Below are positions 1 through 12,698 of a stretch of 64,000 nt of DNA, piece after piece. Origin of the DNA: Channallabes apus (Eukaryota > Chordata > Actinopteri > Siluriformes > Clariidae); NCBI GenBank assembly GCA_030522415.1, contig CM060113.1, forward strand, positions 16,387,651-16,451,650, written 5' to 3'. The notes beneath the pieces were generated by a model. That model made no database searches, had not been told where the DNA came from, and saw only the letters and a list, made by a program, of their open reading frames with translations. The translations under genes and the position numbers were made by a program. Within the stretch, counting starts at the first letter, position 1. Every line of letters starts with the position of its first letter.

Positions 1-1638
1 CATGGCAACTCTGAAGTCTATTTCTCATTTTAGTTTTGGGTCCATTCAATTGGACTCAGCCCAATATGATCTGCAAAGCTGAGCAGATGTTTTTTTGTTT
101 GTCTGGAGTAACACAACCAGACAACTAATACACTACACATCACATAAACAAACAAACAAAAAAAAGGTTCAGAAAAGGTGGCATGTAATTAAATGAATGG
201 GGTATACGGTACCCCACCCCCTCTTACACACACTCCCCCCACACATCTTACATTAGATGAGGACTGGTGTACTAGGTGTAATTACTTGGAAATCCAAGTA
301 CTAAAAAGAAAAAAAAAAGCTTCTGCATGCTCATTAGTTTTAACTGTTGTAGTAGCCTTTGTAGAAGCAGGAGATTAATCTCTGTGGTGGAGGAGGTGTT
401 TGATTGTCAACATCCATAGTAGATCTATAGCTAGTTTAGCATTGTAAGTTTGCACAGCCTGCCTATTTGAGGTAAAAGATAGCAGTCATATCAATTCAGC
501 TCAAAATTCTGTTATTTCAGCTTTGCTTTGTACTCTTAGTTCCAGTAGACCGCAGGGAGTGATGGGACTGCAGGGAGTGATGCCACACTGGGCAAATGTG
601 ACCTTTTATTTTGTTGAGTGTCTTGGGTGCTCATGGTAACCCACCCAAATGTGTATACAGGTCATGCTACCAGCAATCAGTTGTTTTACACCAATCAACC
701 ATTTTTAGAACACCCTGAGACCATAATCTTTATGGTATCCAGGCCTGGTCAGGTGTTTATCAAAATCAAAACAAAGTCCTGCAGGAGTTAGGATTAGTAA
801 CTGGTTGTCTTTTGCTAAGAAGTGTGGTGAATATGGCAAATGTGACAGCGTATGTGATTAGATAATATCATCATTGCAGCAGGAGAGCAGTCTTCCACTG
901 GGGAAAGTTTGTCAAGGAAGAAGAGTGTAGTGTTATGGATTTGTATTTGGTTTTTATGGCACATACATCTCCTCTGTCTTCTCCTGCCATGAGCAAACCT
1001 TTTGTCACCCTACTAATGAGCTGCCAGCTGGGGAGCCTGATGCACTTATCATCCTCCAGCTGTGAGCACTTGGGATAAACACAACTTAGGAAGCAGATGT
1101 ACTTATTATTGTTTTGGTGGCTGTACTATGGTGTCACTCTCCATGGTGCTGAATCCATATAATCCTCTCTAGGATGCTGATTTTTTATTTCCGTGCACCT
1201 TTTTTGTCATTAGACTCATTGGATATTCTATAAGGTAAAACTCCCATTAGGGTACAGTATACTGTTTTGACTGTAATACTTATTGTAGCCTATTTATTAC
1301 TATCCCTAGCCTCTCTGTCAGGATATTGTTATGCCATAAACCTGGAGAAAGTGAACAGTACTGAATATATCATTTGGGTGGTGAACCATTCACTGCACAG
1401 CTGTGACACTTCAGTGATAGTGGTAGGGTTGTGTGTGTGGTGGTGGTTGTGGTAGCAGTAGTGTCAAATAACAAGTGCAAGCAGCATTGCTGGATATTAT
1501 AAACACTATATATAGTACACTTCCTGTCCACTATTGAATATAATTACATTATCAGCGACCATGAATAGAAATTAGACTTTTTTTCCATATATAATCCATA
1601 CATCCTTACTCTTTACCAGAGTCATTATCAGACCATTG
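1..1638. other. No gene recognised; AT-rich unique-looking sequence
   Basis: I see only short open frames without splice context or protein-like composition. A 13-bp word is duplicated around 553-585 and a GT/GGT-rich stretch lies near 1428-1455. Nothing else can be supported. Confidence 0.5.
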
Positions 1639-1652
1639 CACTGCAGCCTGTG

Positions 1653-2030
1653 GCAGAGCTAGAGGTAGCAGAGCTGAAGATGTTGAGGTTCTCTTTGGGA
1701 GTGACAAGGATGGATAGGATCAAGAATGAGTTCATCAGAGGAACAACCCATGTTAGATGTCTTAGAGATAAAGTCAGAGAGGCCAGATTGAGGTGGTTTG
1801 GACATATTCAGAGGAGATAGTGTGAATATATCGGTAGAAGGATGCTGAGGTTGGAACTGCCAGGCAGGAGATCTCGAGGAAGACCAAAGAGGAGATTTAT
1901 GGATGCAGTGAAAGAGGACATGAAGTTAGTTGGTGTGAGAGAAGAGGATGCAGAGGATAGGGTTAGATGGAGGCAGATGATTCGCTGTGGCGACCCCTGA
2001 AAGGGGACAGCTGAAAGACAAAGAAGAAGA
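1653..2030 (+). mobile_element. 5'-truncated RTE-like LINE 3' end with 14-bp target duplication
   Basis: Reading the plus strand gives the C-terminal tail of a non-LTR retrotransposon ORF. Its signature words are LRWFGHIQRR, GRRSRGRPKRRFMD, AVKEDM and RWRQMIRCGDP followed by a stop near 2000. This arrangement is known from RTE/BovB-like LINEs; the clade call is inference. The frame has one premature TAG right after the FGHIQRR block. The element ends in an (AAG)n-type tail at 2020-2030. The same 14 bp (cactgcagcctgtg) lies at 1639-1652 and 2031-2044, so both borders are target-primed integration borders and the insert is 378 bp. It is a dead-on-arrival copy with no reverse transcriptase or endonuclease domain. 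Confidence 0.8.
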
Positions 2031-2044
2031 CACTGCAGCCTGTG

Positions 2045-2604
2045 TCTTAATATTTTAGTTGCTAAACTCTTCTCAATATTGATGTTTAGATGTCTCCATT
2101 ATCATCCATTCGAGTACCACAAACACTAACATATAAAGTCAGCGTTTTGCTTAGATGAGTCCACCACAGAAATCACATTTGGCCAAAAGAGATCATGTGA
2201 TCCTTTTTCAATGGTAATAAAGTTATATGAGGTTGAGGAAAGGCCAGACAAAATTTATAGACCATTCTGACAGTCCTGGTTTTCTCTGGTAAGTATTAAT
2301 CCTAAATCTGTAAATACTATGGATACACGTTGAAATATTTGAAGCAGTTATTACAGATTTTAACAAGTACAGGTATCTGTATAATACAGCTGCAGATATC
2401 ATCAATGGGCTATAGTGTACTGCTAGTGTATATACATTTAAGGCTTATTTAATCAACTGTATTAATAATTATTAACATTATAATATTAATTATTATAATA
2501 TATTATTATTGTATCAAATATTGTTAGTTTTTTTATAATGACTTTGTGCACTGCTGCAGAATTCTACAAAAATATTTGATATGCACATTTGTAATATATT
2601 GACA
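2045..2604. other. No gene; very AT-rich spacer
   Basis: Contains a TAT/ATT-rich low-complexity stretch around 2455-2530. I see no coding signal or recognisable repeat. Confidence 0.4.
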
Positions 2605-2880
2605 AAAGTATATAGACACCTAGCTATCATACCCACATGTTCTTGTTGCTGTGGTAACTGCCCCCACTCTTCTTGAAAAAACTTTTCACTAAATTGTTAT
2701 AGTGTCATGGTTGAGATTTGTGTCCATTCAGCTACAAAAGCATTAGTGGGGTCAGACACTGATGCTGCGCAAGAAGGCCTGGTGTGCAGTTGGCATTGCA
2801 GTTCATCCTAAAGGTGTTCATTAGGTTTTTTCTAGGTCAATTATGGTTGTGGCTTAAAATGAGCATGGTTTATATCCGGT
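2605..2880 (-). mobile_element. Tc1/mariner relic, truncated
   Basis: Starts with a terminal sequence of the type 'aaaagtatatagacacct', typical of an abundant fish Tc1-like family. It continues with the antisense of a transposase C-terminus (the 'catgttcttgttgctg', 'gcattagtggggtcagacactgatg' and 'ggcctggtgtgcagttggcattgcagttcat' area). Frameshifts and substitutions leave no open frame. The other inverted repeat is missing, so this is one end only. Family assignment is from remembered consensus and not from an alignment. Confidence 0.55.
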
Positions 2881-3536
2881 ATAATAAGTAGTTTTATTGT
2901 AGATAGTTATTCAATTTTTTTTTATTCAATTAAATTTTTATTTGTATAGCGCTTTTAACAATTGACATTGTCTCAAAACAGCTTTACACAATCAAAAGAA
3001 TTATTTAAGTTTGTATGGAATGTGAATGTGTATGAATCAAAATTATCAGATAGTCCCTGGTGAGCAAGCCCGAGGGCGACAGTGGCAAGGAAAAACTCCC
3101 TGAGATGGTAATAGGAAGAAACCTTGAGAGGAACCAGACTCAACAGGGAACCCATCCTCATCTGGGTGAAACAGATAGCAGGAAATTATCTGCATTTATA
3201 CAGTGTGTTAGGTGGCAGACAGTTCAGCTATAATAGTTGATGTTAGAATGGAGTCCAGGTAGTTATTGGAGACTCAGGTAGACTTGTAGAAAGTTCCAGT
3301 CCTGAACTATCGAATTGTCAAGTCCTCAGAGAAACAGTTGCCAATACCAGTCGAGGCCAGAACCGTCTACTACGTAGAGAGAATCATCCCCAGACACCAG
3401 ACACATCCCAACGAGACACACCATGTGTCCATGTGACGAGATCTCCAACCAGAAGCGGGGCACCAGGATGGGTCATATAGGTCCAGAGGGCAGAGGGAGT
3501 CTGGATCACTGGCATCTCAGGAATGACATGGGTAGC

Positions 3537-3640
3537 TCGACAGAGAGAGAGAGAGAGAGAAAGAGTGAAAGGGGGAGACAGGGGGAGAGAGGAAAGAGAA
3601 AGAGGGGGAGAAAGAGAAGAAGAGGAGAGATGGCAGTTAG
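3537..3640. repeat. (GA)n purine-rich microsatellite inside the LINE 3' UTR
   Basis: A run of GA dinucleotides at about 3542-3560 continues as imperfect GA/GGA purine-only sequence to about 3640. Both short open frames across it are low-complexity artefacts. Confidence 0.8.
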
Positions 3641-3925
3641 GTATGGTCACAGTCACATAATGTATAATGTGAATGTATATTTACTGTAGAGTGCAAGCAG
3701 GGACTCTGGCAAGACTAACTATGACAGCACAACTAAAAGGGAGAGCCAGAAGGAAACACAAACATGAGGGCTCCCTGAGATGTAAAGCAAACAATCACCT
3801 CACCGTCAACAAACCTGAGTGATCAAATAAGAGTGAGGAAGACAGCATATAAACATACCAGTTCACCATAATACTCTATGTCCATGAGTCCCCCAGATCT
3901 GCTCCTTTACCTAAGGCAAATCTAT

Positions 3926-4567
3926 TTATAAAAATGCTTGGCTAAATAAATAGGTTTTTAGCCTAGACTTAAACACTGAGACTTTGTCTGAGTCCCGAAC
4001 ACTATTTGGACGACTATTCCATAATTTTGGGGCTTTGTAAGAAAAAGCTCTGCCCCCAGCTGTAGTTTTCATAATACGCGGTACTGATAAGCAGCCTGCA
4101 TCCTTTGATCGAAGTAGGCGTGGCGGATCGTAAGACACTAGCAGTTCGCTCAGATACTGCGGCGCGAGACCATTTAATGCTTTATATGTCAAGAGTAGTA
4201 TTTTAAAATCAATGCGAAATTTCACAGGGAGCCAATGCAGTGAAGATAGGATAGGGGTGATGTGCTCATATCTTCTGGTTCTAGTGAGGACTCTCGCTGT
4301 TGCATTCTGGACTAGCTGAAGCTTGTTTATGCACCTAACTGAACAACCAGACAGTAAGGCATTACAATAGTCCAACCTAGAAGTGATAAAAGCATGAACT
4401 AGTTTTTCTGCATCGTTTAGCGACAATATATTTCTTATCTTGACAATATTTCTGAGGTGAGAGAATGCTATCCTGGTGATATTATCTACATGAGCTTCAA
4501 ATGAAAGGCTGAAATCTATAATCACGCCGAGGTCTTTTACTGTTGCACTTGATGGAACTTGCTGGAG
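3926..4567 (-). pseudogene. L2 LINE ORF2 C-terminal fragment (post-reverse-transcriptase region)
   Basis: The frame is open for about 200 residues to its stop at 3926. The motifs are diagnostic of L2/CR1-clade LINEs downstream of the polymerase core: KLVHAFITSRLDYCNALLSG, then LQLVQNATARVLTRTRRYEHI, LHWLPVKFRIDFKILLLTYK, LNGLAPQYLSELL, APKLWNSRP and SVFKSRLKTYLF. The upstream reading 'VKDLGVI' joins in frame at about 4530-4550. The 5' endonuclease and the FADD-type catalytic block are absent because of truncation, so no activity is possible. The first Met of the open frame (4525) is internal to the family protein and is not a real start. Confidence 0.8.
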
Positions 4568-4590
4568 TTATAAGCGACATGATCCATGTT

Positions 4591-5384
4591 TTACTTGGTC
4601 TTTATATATATGAATATATAATTGTACAATTATTATAAGTTCCACAACGATGACATTGTAACCATAGAGATAACATGCATCCTTTTTTACTCTAAAAAGC
4701 TTCCCACATCCCACTCAAGTGTATCATGGAGGCTCTTAGCTGTTGAGGTAAGCACTCCCTTATGCAACTAAGCTCACAGTCATGTCTGCCCTTGAGACTG
4801 CACTCTGGATAAGGAGGCGGCATTGTTGGTAGTTGAAGGATCCATGATTTCAAATAAAAAATATCAGCTAAAATATTATGTGGCAAAATAAATGCTAACT
4901 AACTGTCCTGTGATTTGACTTTCAAATGAGATATATTCCTTTAAAGAAAAATCCCCCCTAAACAACTTACATATTAATATTTATAATGAGGATGTGATCT
5001 TCAATGTTTCAATGGTGTTAAATGTTTCAGTGACAAGTTGATCTGTTTTCACTTGAGATGCATTATGAACATTTTATGTATAACAGGTGATAACAAATAA
5101 AAGTCTCCCTCATCATCTTGTTTTCTTCTTCTTATTATTATTATAACATATACCAATGCATGCTTATAGTGTCACTGGAGGAAATCCATCACCAATTAAT
5201 GCAGCAGGGGTTTACTTCTTTATTTTGTCCAGTGTTGCTGAGAGAGAGAATAAACTCCAATGCTGATATGTGAACAATAGCGACTTCGCTGTACTAGTCA
5301 GTGGGGCACTAGACACAGAGTAAGCATGTGTATTGTAAAAATTATAGTGTGGTGCAAACATTTCAATGATGGTTGAGGATCTCT
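4591..5384. other. No gene recognised
   Basis: AT-rich sequence with short open frames only. Nothing repetitive was recognised. Confidence 0.4.
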
Positions 5385-5512
5385 TGAAAAGTTGAAAATG
5401 ATGCACTTTCTGGAAGGCCAGCAACAAGCAGAAAACCTGAGAATGTTGGACGTGTACAGGCTGCAATCAACAAAGATCGGCGAGTGACAATGTGACTCTT
5501 ACTATAAATGCA
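5385..5512 (+). pseudogene. Mariner-like transposase N-terminal fragment
   Basis: Read in plus-strand triplets the segment gives a short stretch with DALSGRPATSR, then ENVGRVQAAINKDRRVT. This matches the linker plus second helix-turn-helix of mariner-type transposases (usually 'SGRPSTSR..ENVE.VR..I..DRR.T'). Stops flank it on both sides, and no catalytic region or inverted repeats are seen. It could instead be a relic of a related IS630-superfamily element. Confidence 0.4.
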
Positions 5513-6689
5513 CAAATGGTAAAATATGTCAAATTTAGTAATGATCAGTTTTGTGTGACTTTGCGAAAAGCTATAACTTCACTGTCTTCCATTATTTATT
5601 TGGTGGTTACACTACAGTATACCACAAAGCTTTGTTAAGAACATAGTATGGTGATTGTATAACATCCACATAATGCCCTTCATCCTTGTACTCCATTTAT
5701 TCTGTGGTAACTGCAATGGCAGTAACAGAGAATAAACATGATTTTTCTACAAAAATCCATTAAATCCACTAGTTCACTCAAGGCGGCTGTTTATTTGCAC
5801 ACCTCATACTTTTCCTTAACAGATCACATGACAGAAATAAAGTTATGAAAATTATGAACTTTTGTGGTTTATCATAATATTTTAAGTTTAAAGTAAAAAA
5901 AAAAAATCAAGTTAAGTAAAAAAAAAAAAAAATCAGGTTATAACAGTTTTTAAATAGAATGTTTTGTTATAGTCAGTCTTGTGTCGGAGAAAACCAATTT
6001 GCCAAAATTAGTAAAAGTTTTGCGACCTGTTCATATATTTAGTATACTAGGCTACACACTTCATTTAAATTCATATATTGAAAGGCATTACTCATGCATC
6101 AGTGATGAATGTCGAGCATGGTCAGTCACACATTTACTAATGAGAGGCTGGTTCTGGTTGTCACATTAGTGCTGCTAATAACAGTAATGATGGTTTTGTA
6201 GAAAAAAAGTGTCATTGACAACAGATGGGCTGCATGGAATAAAAACGAGAGGGATGCTGAAGAGTGCTTTCATATTTTATCAGACTGACAGGAAAATGGA
6301 AGAGTATTTTCCTCTTTACTCTGCATGCCATGCTAGAGAAATATGGCCCATCCCCCTCTTACACTAGATAATTCCAAAAGCACTCAAAGCCCCCTACACA
6401 TGCCCACGGCTACAGCCTGTGAAACCCACACACAGACATTATATACAAGTTGCCTTCGCATTGAATGAAAGCCTATATTTACAACACCATTCAATCAATT
6501 TATGTGTGAACTTGCACATGAATTCTGTGTCTCTGTCTTCCACTTTTTCACCAAATCAAAATGATCCCTCAAGTGTGTTTTGGTTTCAGTGAAGAAATAA
6601 TTAAATATACACAGCTATACTTTTTTTTTTTTTTTTACAAAAAAGGGTTATTAAACAGTACCGTTCCTTGTCACCCCACTAAGTCGTTA
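5513..6689. other. No gene recognised; poly(A) runs
   Basis: Two adjacent A-runs lie at about 5897-5934, each preceded by a similar 'tttaagt/ttaagt' word, and a T-run lies near 6624-6640. I see no protein-like frame. Confidence 0.4.
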
Positions 6690-7045
6690 AAGTACACTGA
6701 CCAGTCATAACATTAAACCCTCTTATGTCACCGAAACAGCTCTGACCCCTTGAGGCATGACTCCACAAGACCTCTGAAGGTGCATTATGGTATCTGGTAC
6801 CAGGACGTTAACAGAAGATCCTGTAAGCTGTAAATTGCATACATACTGTAGATGTTTGTTATGATGGAGACCAGACCAACAACTTTGAACTCTTGCCTGC
6901 TAAACCAGATATCTTTATATCACAGCCAGTAAGGCATGAATGAGCCAGGGGTGTCCATGATCCTGTTACCAGTTTACTTGTATATAATTGTCAGTATTAT
7001 TCAATTGACTGGTCTGTGGATTCACTGTTATGGCTGATTGGTGGA
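6690..7045 (-). mobile_element. Degenerate, internally deleted Tc1/mariner relic
   Basis: The left end 'actgaccagtcataacatta' and right end 'tgttatggctgattggt' form a decayed inverted-repeat pair. The interior keeps antisense transposase words ('cagctctgaccccttgaggcatgactcca', then 'ggtatctggtaccagga'). The interior is far shorter than an autonomous Tc1 of about 1.3-1.6 kb. No open frame survives. Family resemblance is from memory. Confidence 0.55.
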
Positions 7046-8069
7046 TTACTCTATAAAAGCTAAATAAAAGTACAGTAAGTATGTAACTTAAATCTTTTCA
7101 AAAGGTATGCAACATTCACAGTAAAGGCTGTATATTTATTTCTGCTATCATGTGCTTTTGATTAAATTAAAATACTTTTATTTATACTACTTTAACATAC
7201 TATCTTTTTCAATGTATTGCAATTGGTTGTCCTTCTATGATTGCCATGATTGACATGCCTTCGGTTTGCACTCTGATAAGTTTATAAATATTTAAGTTCC
7301 CATGTTTCTTTGTTTGTCAGAAAGCATAAGTTCTTTCTATACTTTAGATGTTTGCCTGGTTTTCATCCCAGTTCATGCAAGTTGATGATCACCTGACCTT
7401 CACTCAGAATGCGATTCTGATCTGTTTTTGTATCGTTTAATTCACCAGTATTGTATGTTTGCCAGTCAGTTCTCCAGAATTTGCATCTAACCTGTTTTCT
7501 TCTGTTTCTCACTCAGACATGCATGAACAGATTAGAATTGAAGTATTCTATCTCAGTGTTACAAAACCTAGCTTTTATTGCACAGTATAGATGAATCTCC
7601 AGGTGACTAAATGTGTGTATATGCCTTTGCTTGTGTGTCTGAGACTAGACATTAATGCTTCCTGAAAGCCAGAGGCTATATTATTCAGTGCCTTCTTCAT
7701 CTGAAAAATCGTTGTGCAAGGCTCTCACCTCTGCCGACTCAGCTGACAAAGCATCAACATGCCTAAACACTGGAGCAGCATTTTTTCCCCCTAACTGGCA
7801 TTCTTCCACATTCTTCCCACTCCATCTTGCCTTAGCATTAATTTGAATGCCTTTTTATGTTAGTTTCTTCAAGTTATCTTAATCTGATCTTATTTTTTAT
7901 ATTCTGGATGGTCCAATGAAGCTTTTTTTTTTGGGAACAATCATAAAAGGGAAGAATGTCATCAGGTATTCTGTGTGAAGTCATACTGGCTAAAAACCTG
8001 AGACAAAACAAGTAAGGAAGTAAGGTTAGTCTGATGCCCTCTCTTTGTTTTTTCCAATTTAGTTTCTCA
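7046..8069. other. No gene recognised
   Basis: Ordinary AT-rich sequence. The 63-codon open frame near 7655 has no splice-site support. Confidence 0.4.
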
Positions 8070-8082
8070 ATTAATTATAATT

Positions 8083-8390
8083 CATTCATTCATTCATTTT
8101 CTATACCGCTTAATCCTGTGTTCAGGGTCGCGGGGGACCTGGAGCCTATCCCAGGAGACTTCGGGCACTAGGCGGGGTACACCCTGGACAGGGTGCCAAT
8201 CCATCGCAGGGCACACACACATACACACACTCACACACTCAATCACACACTACGGGCAATTTAGGAACGCCAATTAGCCTAACCTGCATATCTTTGGACT
8301 GTGGGAGGAAACCGGAGTACCCGGAGGAAACCCACCAAGCACGGGGAGAACATGCAAACTCCATGCACACAGAGACGGGAATCGAGCCTG
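8083..8390 (-). repeat. Dispersed retroposon-like repeat with 13-bp target duplication
   Basis: Plus-strand sequence begins with (ATTC)n, then a 'ctataccgcttaatcctg' start block, a 'cctggagcctatcccagg' block, a CA-rich stretch, and 'ggactgtgggaggaaacc' followed by 'acccggaggaaacccacc'. The 13-bp word attaattataatt flanks it at 8070-8082 and 8391-8403. The simple (GAAT)n run lies at the minus-strand 3' end, as expected of a LINE or SINE tail, so it is oriented minus and 5'-truncated. Related copies: 29518-29822, 36370-36515, 39250-39470 (opposite orientation), 51369-51741 and a stub at 25151-25192. I cannot name the parent LINE. Confidence 0.75.
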
Positions 8391-8537
8391 ATTAATTATA
8401 ATTATTATTTTTTTAATATTATGGTTTATTTCGTTTTTCTACTAATTGTTATAACACGTTTAGGGACTTTTTTCTAATTTTCTTTCTTCATTTTTCACCC
8501 TGTCAAGACCAAGGAAAACAAAGCACTAAATAGTTTA

Positions 8538-8610
8538 TACCAGTGGTTCTCCAAAAAGGTCTGGGAACCCCCAAGGTCCTTGGAGTATAACCCATTGTGT
8601 GGGCCTCTCT
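8538..8610 (+). mobile_element. Possible hAT (Charlie-like) end fragment
   Basis: The word 'ccagtggttctccaa' followed by 'gtctgggaacccccaaggtcc' resembles the terminal and subterminal part of hAT-Charlie type repeats. No second end or 8-bp duplication was seen. Confidence 0.3.
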
Positions 8611-8751
8611 GTTTTTTGATTGTTTGTTTGCTTTTAGTTTCATCCAATTCATGATAACTCAAAAAGAAGTAAGTTAAGAAAGACTGTAAATAATGTACAA
8701 TCTGACGTCTCAGGTAAAGTTCAGGAACAGTAGTTTCTGTGGTTGCAGTAA

Positions 8752-9351
<600 letters not shown>

Positions 9352-9363
9352 CTCACATGGTCA

Positions 9364-9369
9364 AATAAA
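9364..9369 (+). promoter_or_regulatory. Candidate poly(A) signal AATAAA
   Basis: AATAAA lies 12 bp past the stop of the exon at 8872-9351. Further AATAAA words occur at 9484 and 9493, inside the Tc1 relic that begins about 90 bp after the stop, so the transcript may end in transposon-derived sequence. Confidence 0.35.
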
Positions 9370-9441
9370 TGCAGTAGACTTCAGAGAGCAGGCTAAAGAT
9401 GCTTATTCTTTCTGCAATGAGTTAGTCTACATGCCGTCATG

Positions 9442-10166
9442 TTTAAAAAGTTAGTACCTCCTCGATTTATTATATATGTTTTTAATAAAAACAATAAAAA
9501 TCATACTATAATAGCAGGTCATAGTATTAGGCAAATGTGACCTCAGACAAACAAAAACATATACGTTTTCACTATGCCATCATTTATTTAACGAAATCGA
9601 AGCCAAAAAGAGCAATACTAAGTACCCACCCATGATTTAATAACTTATAAACATATAGCATCAATAACTTGATGTAATCAAGTAACTTTATAACTTCATC
9701 AGTCTTTCACATAATTGTGGATGAATTTTGGTCCATTCTTTTTTTTAAACATTGCTCCAGTTCATTGAGGATTATTCACAGCTCTCTTAAGGTCCCACCA
9801 CAACATTTCAATTGGGTGGAGGTCTGGACTTTGCCCAAGCCATTTCAAAAATTTTATTCTTTTCTTTTTTTAGGAAATCTGATTTTTGTGTGCTTTGAAT
9901 CATTGTCCTAGTGCATGACCCAATTTTACCAAGCTTTAGCTATCAGTCATATATCCTATAGTGAGGATTAGTAGTAGAGTAGTATTGCCCACATGTTTTT
10001 TATGGCTTTATTTTTGTTAAATAAATAATTCTTCATTGACAAAAAAGTTACATACCTTACAAAAGTTACACTTGTTTCGTGTAATAGAAAGACCCACAAC
10101 AATCAGATGATTTTACACAAAATCACATAGAATGAAAAGAAGGGGTACTAACTTTTGAACATGACT
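9442..10166 (-). mobile_element. Tc1-like relic, internally deleted
   Basis: The ends form an inverted pair: 'catgtttaaaaagttagtac' on the left and 'gtactaacttttgaacatg' on the right. The interior is the antisense of a Tc1 transposase C-terminal half (e.g. 'gaattttggtccattctt', 'tcaattgggtggaggtctggactttg', 'gaatcattgtcctagtgcatgacccaa'), with stops and frameshifts. The same family occurs at 32245-33800 and 58280-58985, all sharing the subterminal 'aataaaaatcat...tattaggcaaat' type sequence. Confidence 0.65.
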
Positions 10167-11727
10167 TTAACGTCCTCTCCAGATGAACATCACAAAGTCT
10201 ATATATGAAATCAAGATGGATTATGCAAAAACTCAAATTGTATTTAATTTTTTGTCAGGAAAAGTGAAAGGTAAAGGGAGCAGGGAGCAGGGGTTCAAAG
10301 CCTGAGTAACTGTGTGCTGATTGTGCTATATTCTGTCTGCTGTTTGCTGATTGCAAATCATAGCTGACAGGCTGAGTAGTTGATACTATCATTGCACTGA
10401 AGCTAAATAAAGCATGTGTTTAAAGAGCTATTCAAAGTCTGCAGGTACTTTGGACTGAATAAATGTATCATATGAGCATGGTTTAGACTGCCTTTGAGAC
10501 TGAAAATAAAAGATGATTTTGCATCATTACAAGGATCATTTTAGAATGCAAGAGAAGTTTGAACACTGTCATGTTTAGGCATGTTTAGGCTATTTAACCT
10601 GATTTATTTTTGTATTTATTGTAACCACAACTGGGAAGTAAATTTAAATATTTTATAATTTCACTTACTAAAAACAGAGACAAGTTTTTTTCTTTCATAT
10701 CATATTTGTGCTGGCATTAGTTCTTTGAACTGGCAATAACTACTGCCCTGTATCCTTCTCTTATTTTATTTATAAAACACCATATAACATTCAATTAAAA
10801 AGGCACATGTCTGTAGTTTTGGTCATGACTAGTTTTATGAATTTTAATGAAATGCACCGTATTTTATATGCCTAAAAGAAACTCACCAATCCAAAATAAT
10901 ACTCCAATGGAAAACAAGGTTACAGTAGGAGCCTCTGGCTGAATTGACAAGGATATTCTGTTTGGCCTCTTCCTGAAGCTCCCAAAGAGGCCTTTTTTAA
11001 AATTCACTTCCAAGCCCTTGCGAGTGTTTTCGCTTCTTCAGCTGTCAATTTGTTTCAAGATTCAAGGTGCTTGTTCAGTACTGCAGCTCTCCAGTAAGTA
11101 TTGCCTTATCAGCTCATTTTCAACAGTTTATATTAGTATGCTGCCTGGTGTTCTGGAGCGAAAGGCCAAAGCCAAGTCATTAAAAAGGACTCCTATCAAT
11201 CAAGAACCTGCTGCAGGAAGTACGATTTACACACATACAAATCAATAATGCATACTGGACTTGTATTCAGAGTTAAGTATGTGTAGGGAGGATTTATTAC
11301 CAAAATTGTACCCAGTGGTATTCAAATGTATTTCCAGTGTGACTACAGACTTGAGCTTCTCACACTGTTGCACAGGATAGGAACATGCAGGTGGAGGTTT
11401 ACAGAAAACAGAAGTATGTGAATCATGTGAATCACACCTTAAACAATTCTCTGGTGCAATAAAACACCATAAACACATGGCAAGATTTATGTTTTGGATT
11501 TAAATAAACTAAAAACTTTATGGATTCCCATTTAAGGCTAATATTAAATTCAATAAATAGACCCTAAAATTAACTGGTGTATATTTTTTTCCCCCACAAG
11601 GAAGAAATTATATTTATGATATATATACTGTATAGGGATGGATTTTGTTTTTGAATGCACAGCAATGGCATTATACTGTATTTAATTAGTTTGTATTGTT
11701 GGTTGTTTAATAAAAACTAATGCATTA
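10167..11727. other. No gene recognised
   Basis: AT-rich sequence with no protein-like frame. The open frames at 11018 and 11242 lack splice or start context. Confidence 0.4.
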
Positions 11728-11732
11728 CTGTT

Positions 11733-12698
11733 TGTCACGTTCTGCTATGATGTTGGACTGTGGGCTTGGTGTTGAGGCATAGATGCAGAGGGGATGCAGT
11801 GAAACGCAAAGAGTCTTTAATAATAAAATGAAAACATGAACAAAACATGAAATAAGGAAGTTGGCTTAAACTTGGGAGCATAATGTAACAGAACTCATAA
11901 ACACTTAGACATAAGACTAGGGATTACATACATTGATACACAATACAGACATGGGATACAAACTGGACGGGACAAGACACACGAAACAGCCTAACGGACT
12001 AAACATTAGGGACTATGCATGCAAGGGATAAACAAACAAGACAGGCTTGGCTAGGCCTGCTGGCTGAGCTGCACATTAGCTGCTAAGCTAGCTCATAGCT
12101 AATCAGACTAATGGCTACACAGTCCAGTAGCCTGAGACCCAAGGGATTGAACAGACAAGGTGCACAGCAGACTAGGTATGAAACAGACTAAGAACTCTAA
12201 AGGTTAGTGGCTAAAGATGTTAGTACCTAAACAGACAAGGAGACTAGACAGACTCAAAGACTAGACAGACTAAGATCTAAACATGTTAGTATCACCCTCA
12301 TTAGTATTTAAACAGACTACTAGCTAAACATGCAATGGGGGTTACTTACACAAAAGGGTAAACACAAAAGGCTAATTCTCCTAGAGGCTAATCCTGCTAG
12401 GAGACACAGAGACAAAGAGACATAAACTAAATCAAAGCAAATACAAACTTAAAGAGCTCCAGAAACTAAATGCCAACCATACTGTTAAACTAAAACCAGA
12501 AGAAAACAAAACCCACATAACAGAAATTAATGCTCGACCCAGTTTCCCAGAACAAACAGGTATTTATAAAAGTGCTAATGAGCCTCCTCAGTTCAGGTGA
12601 GCATCCACGTCACCTGACCGAGTAGGCTTCTGGGAAACTGAGTCTAGGAACCAAAACTACAAAGTAAAAACAATGCCCTCTAGTGGGCAACCCTCACA
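11733..12698 (-). mobile_element. Solo LTR (966 bp) with 5-bp target duplication
   Basis: The unit begins TGTCACG and ends CCTCACA, so it obeys the TG...CA rule, and is flanked by ctgtt at 11728-11732 and 12699-12703. No internal retroelement domains lie next to it, which makes it a solo LTR left by LTR-LTR recombination. The minus orientation is preferred: reading that way it starts TGTGAGGG, has a TTTATAAATA TATA-like box about 140 bp in, and ends ...CGTGACA, the common end of fish Ty3/Gypsy LTRs. The interior is full of degenerate short tandem words (variants of 'agactagacagact'). Confidence 0.75.

Larger units (their letters stand above)
2918..4590 (-). mobile_element. L2-type LINE, 5'-truncated (3' part of ORF2 plus 3' UTR)
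   Basis: On the minus strand the order is the ORF2 C-terminal part (4567-3926), a roughly 900-bp 3' UTR containing a GA-rich block, and a 3' terminus reading 'aaaagcgctatacaaataaa' followed by A/T-rich repeats near 2930. The same 3' UTR terminus recurs at 24417-24714 and 38108-38283, and degenerately at 37821-37870, always on the minus strand here. The copy is truncated on its 5' side near 4590. No target duplication was found by eye. It is younger than the Tc1 relics, since its ORF fragment is still open for about 200 codons. Confidence 0.75.
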
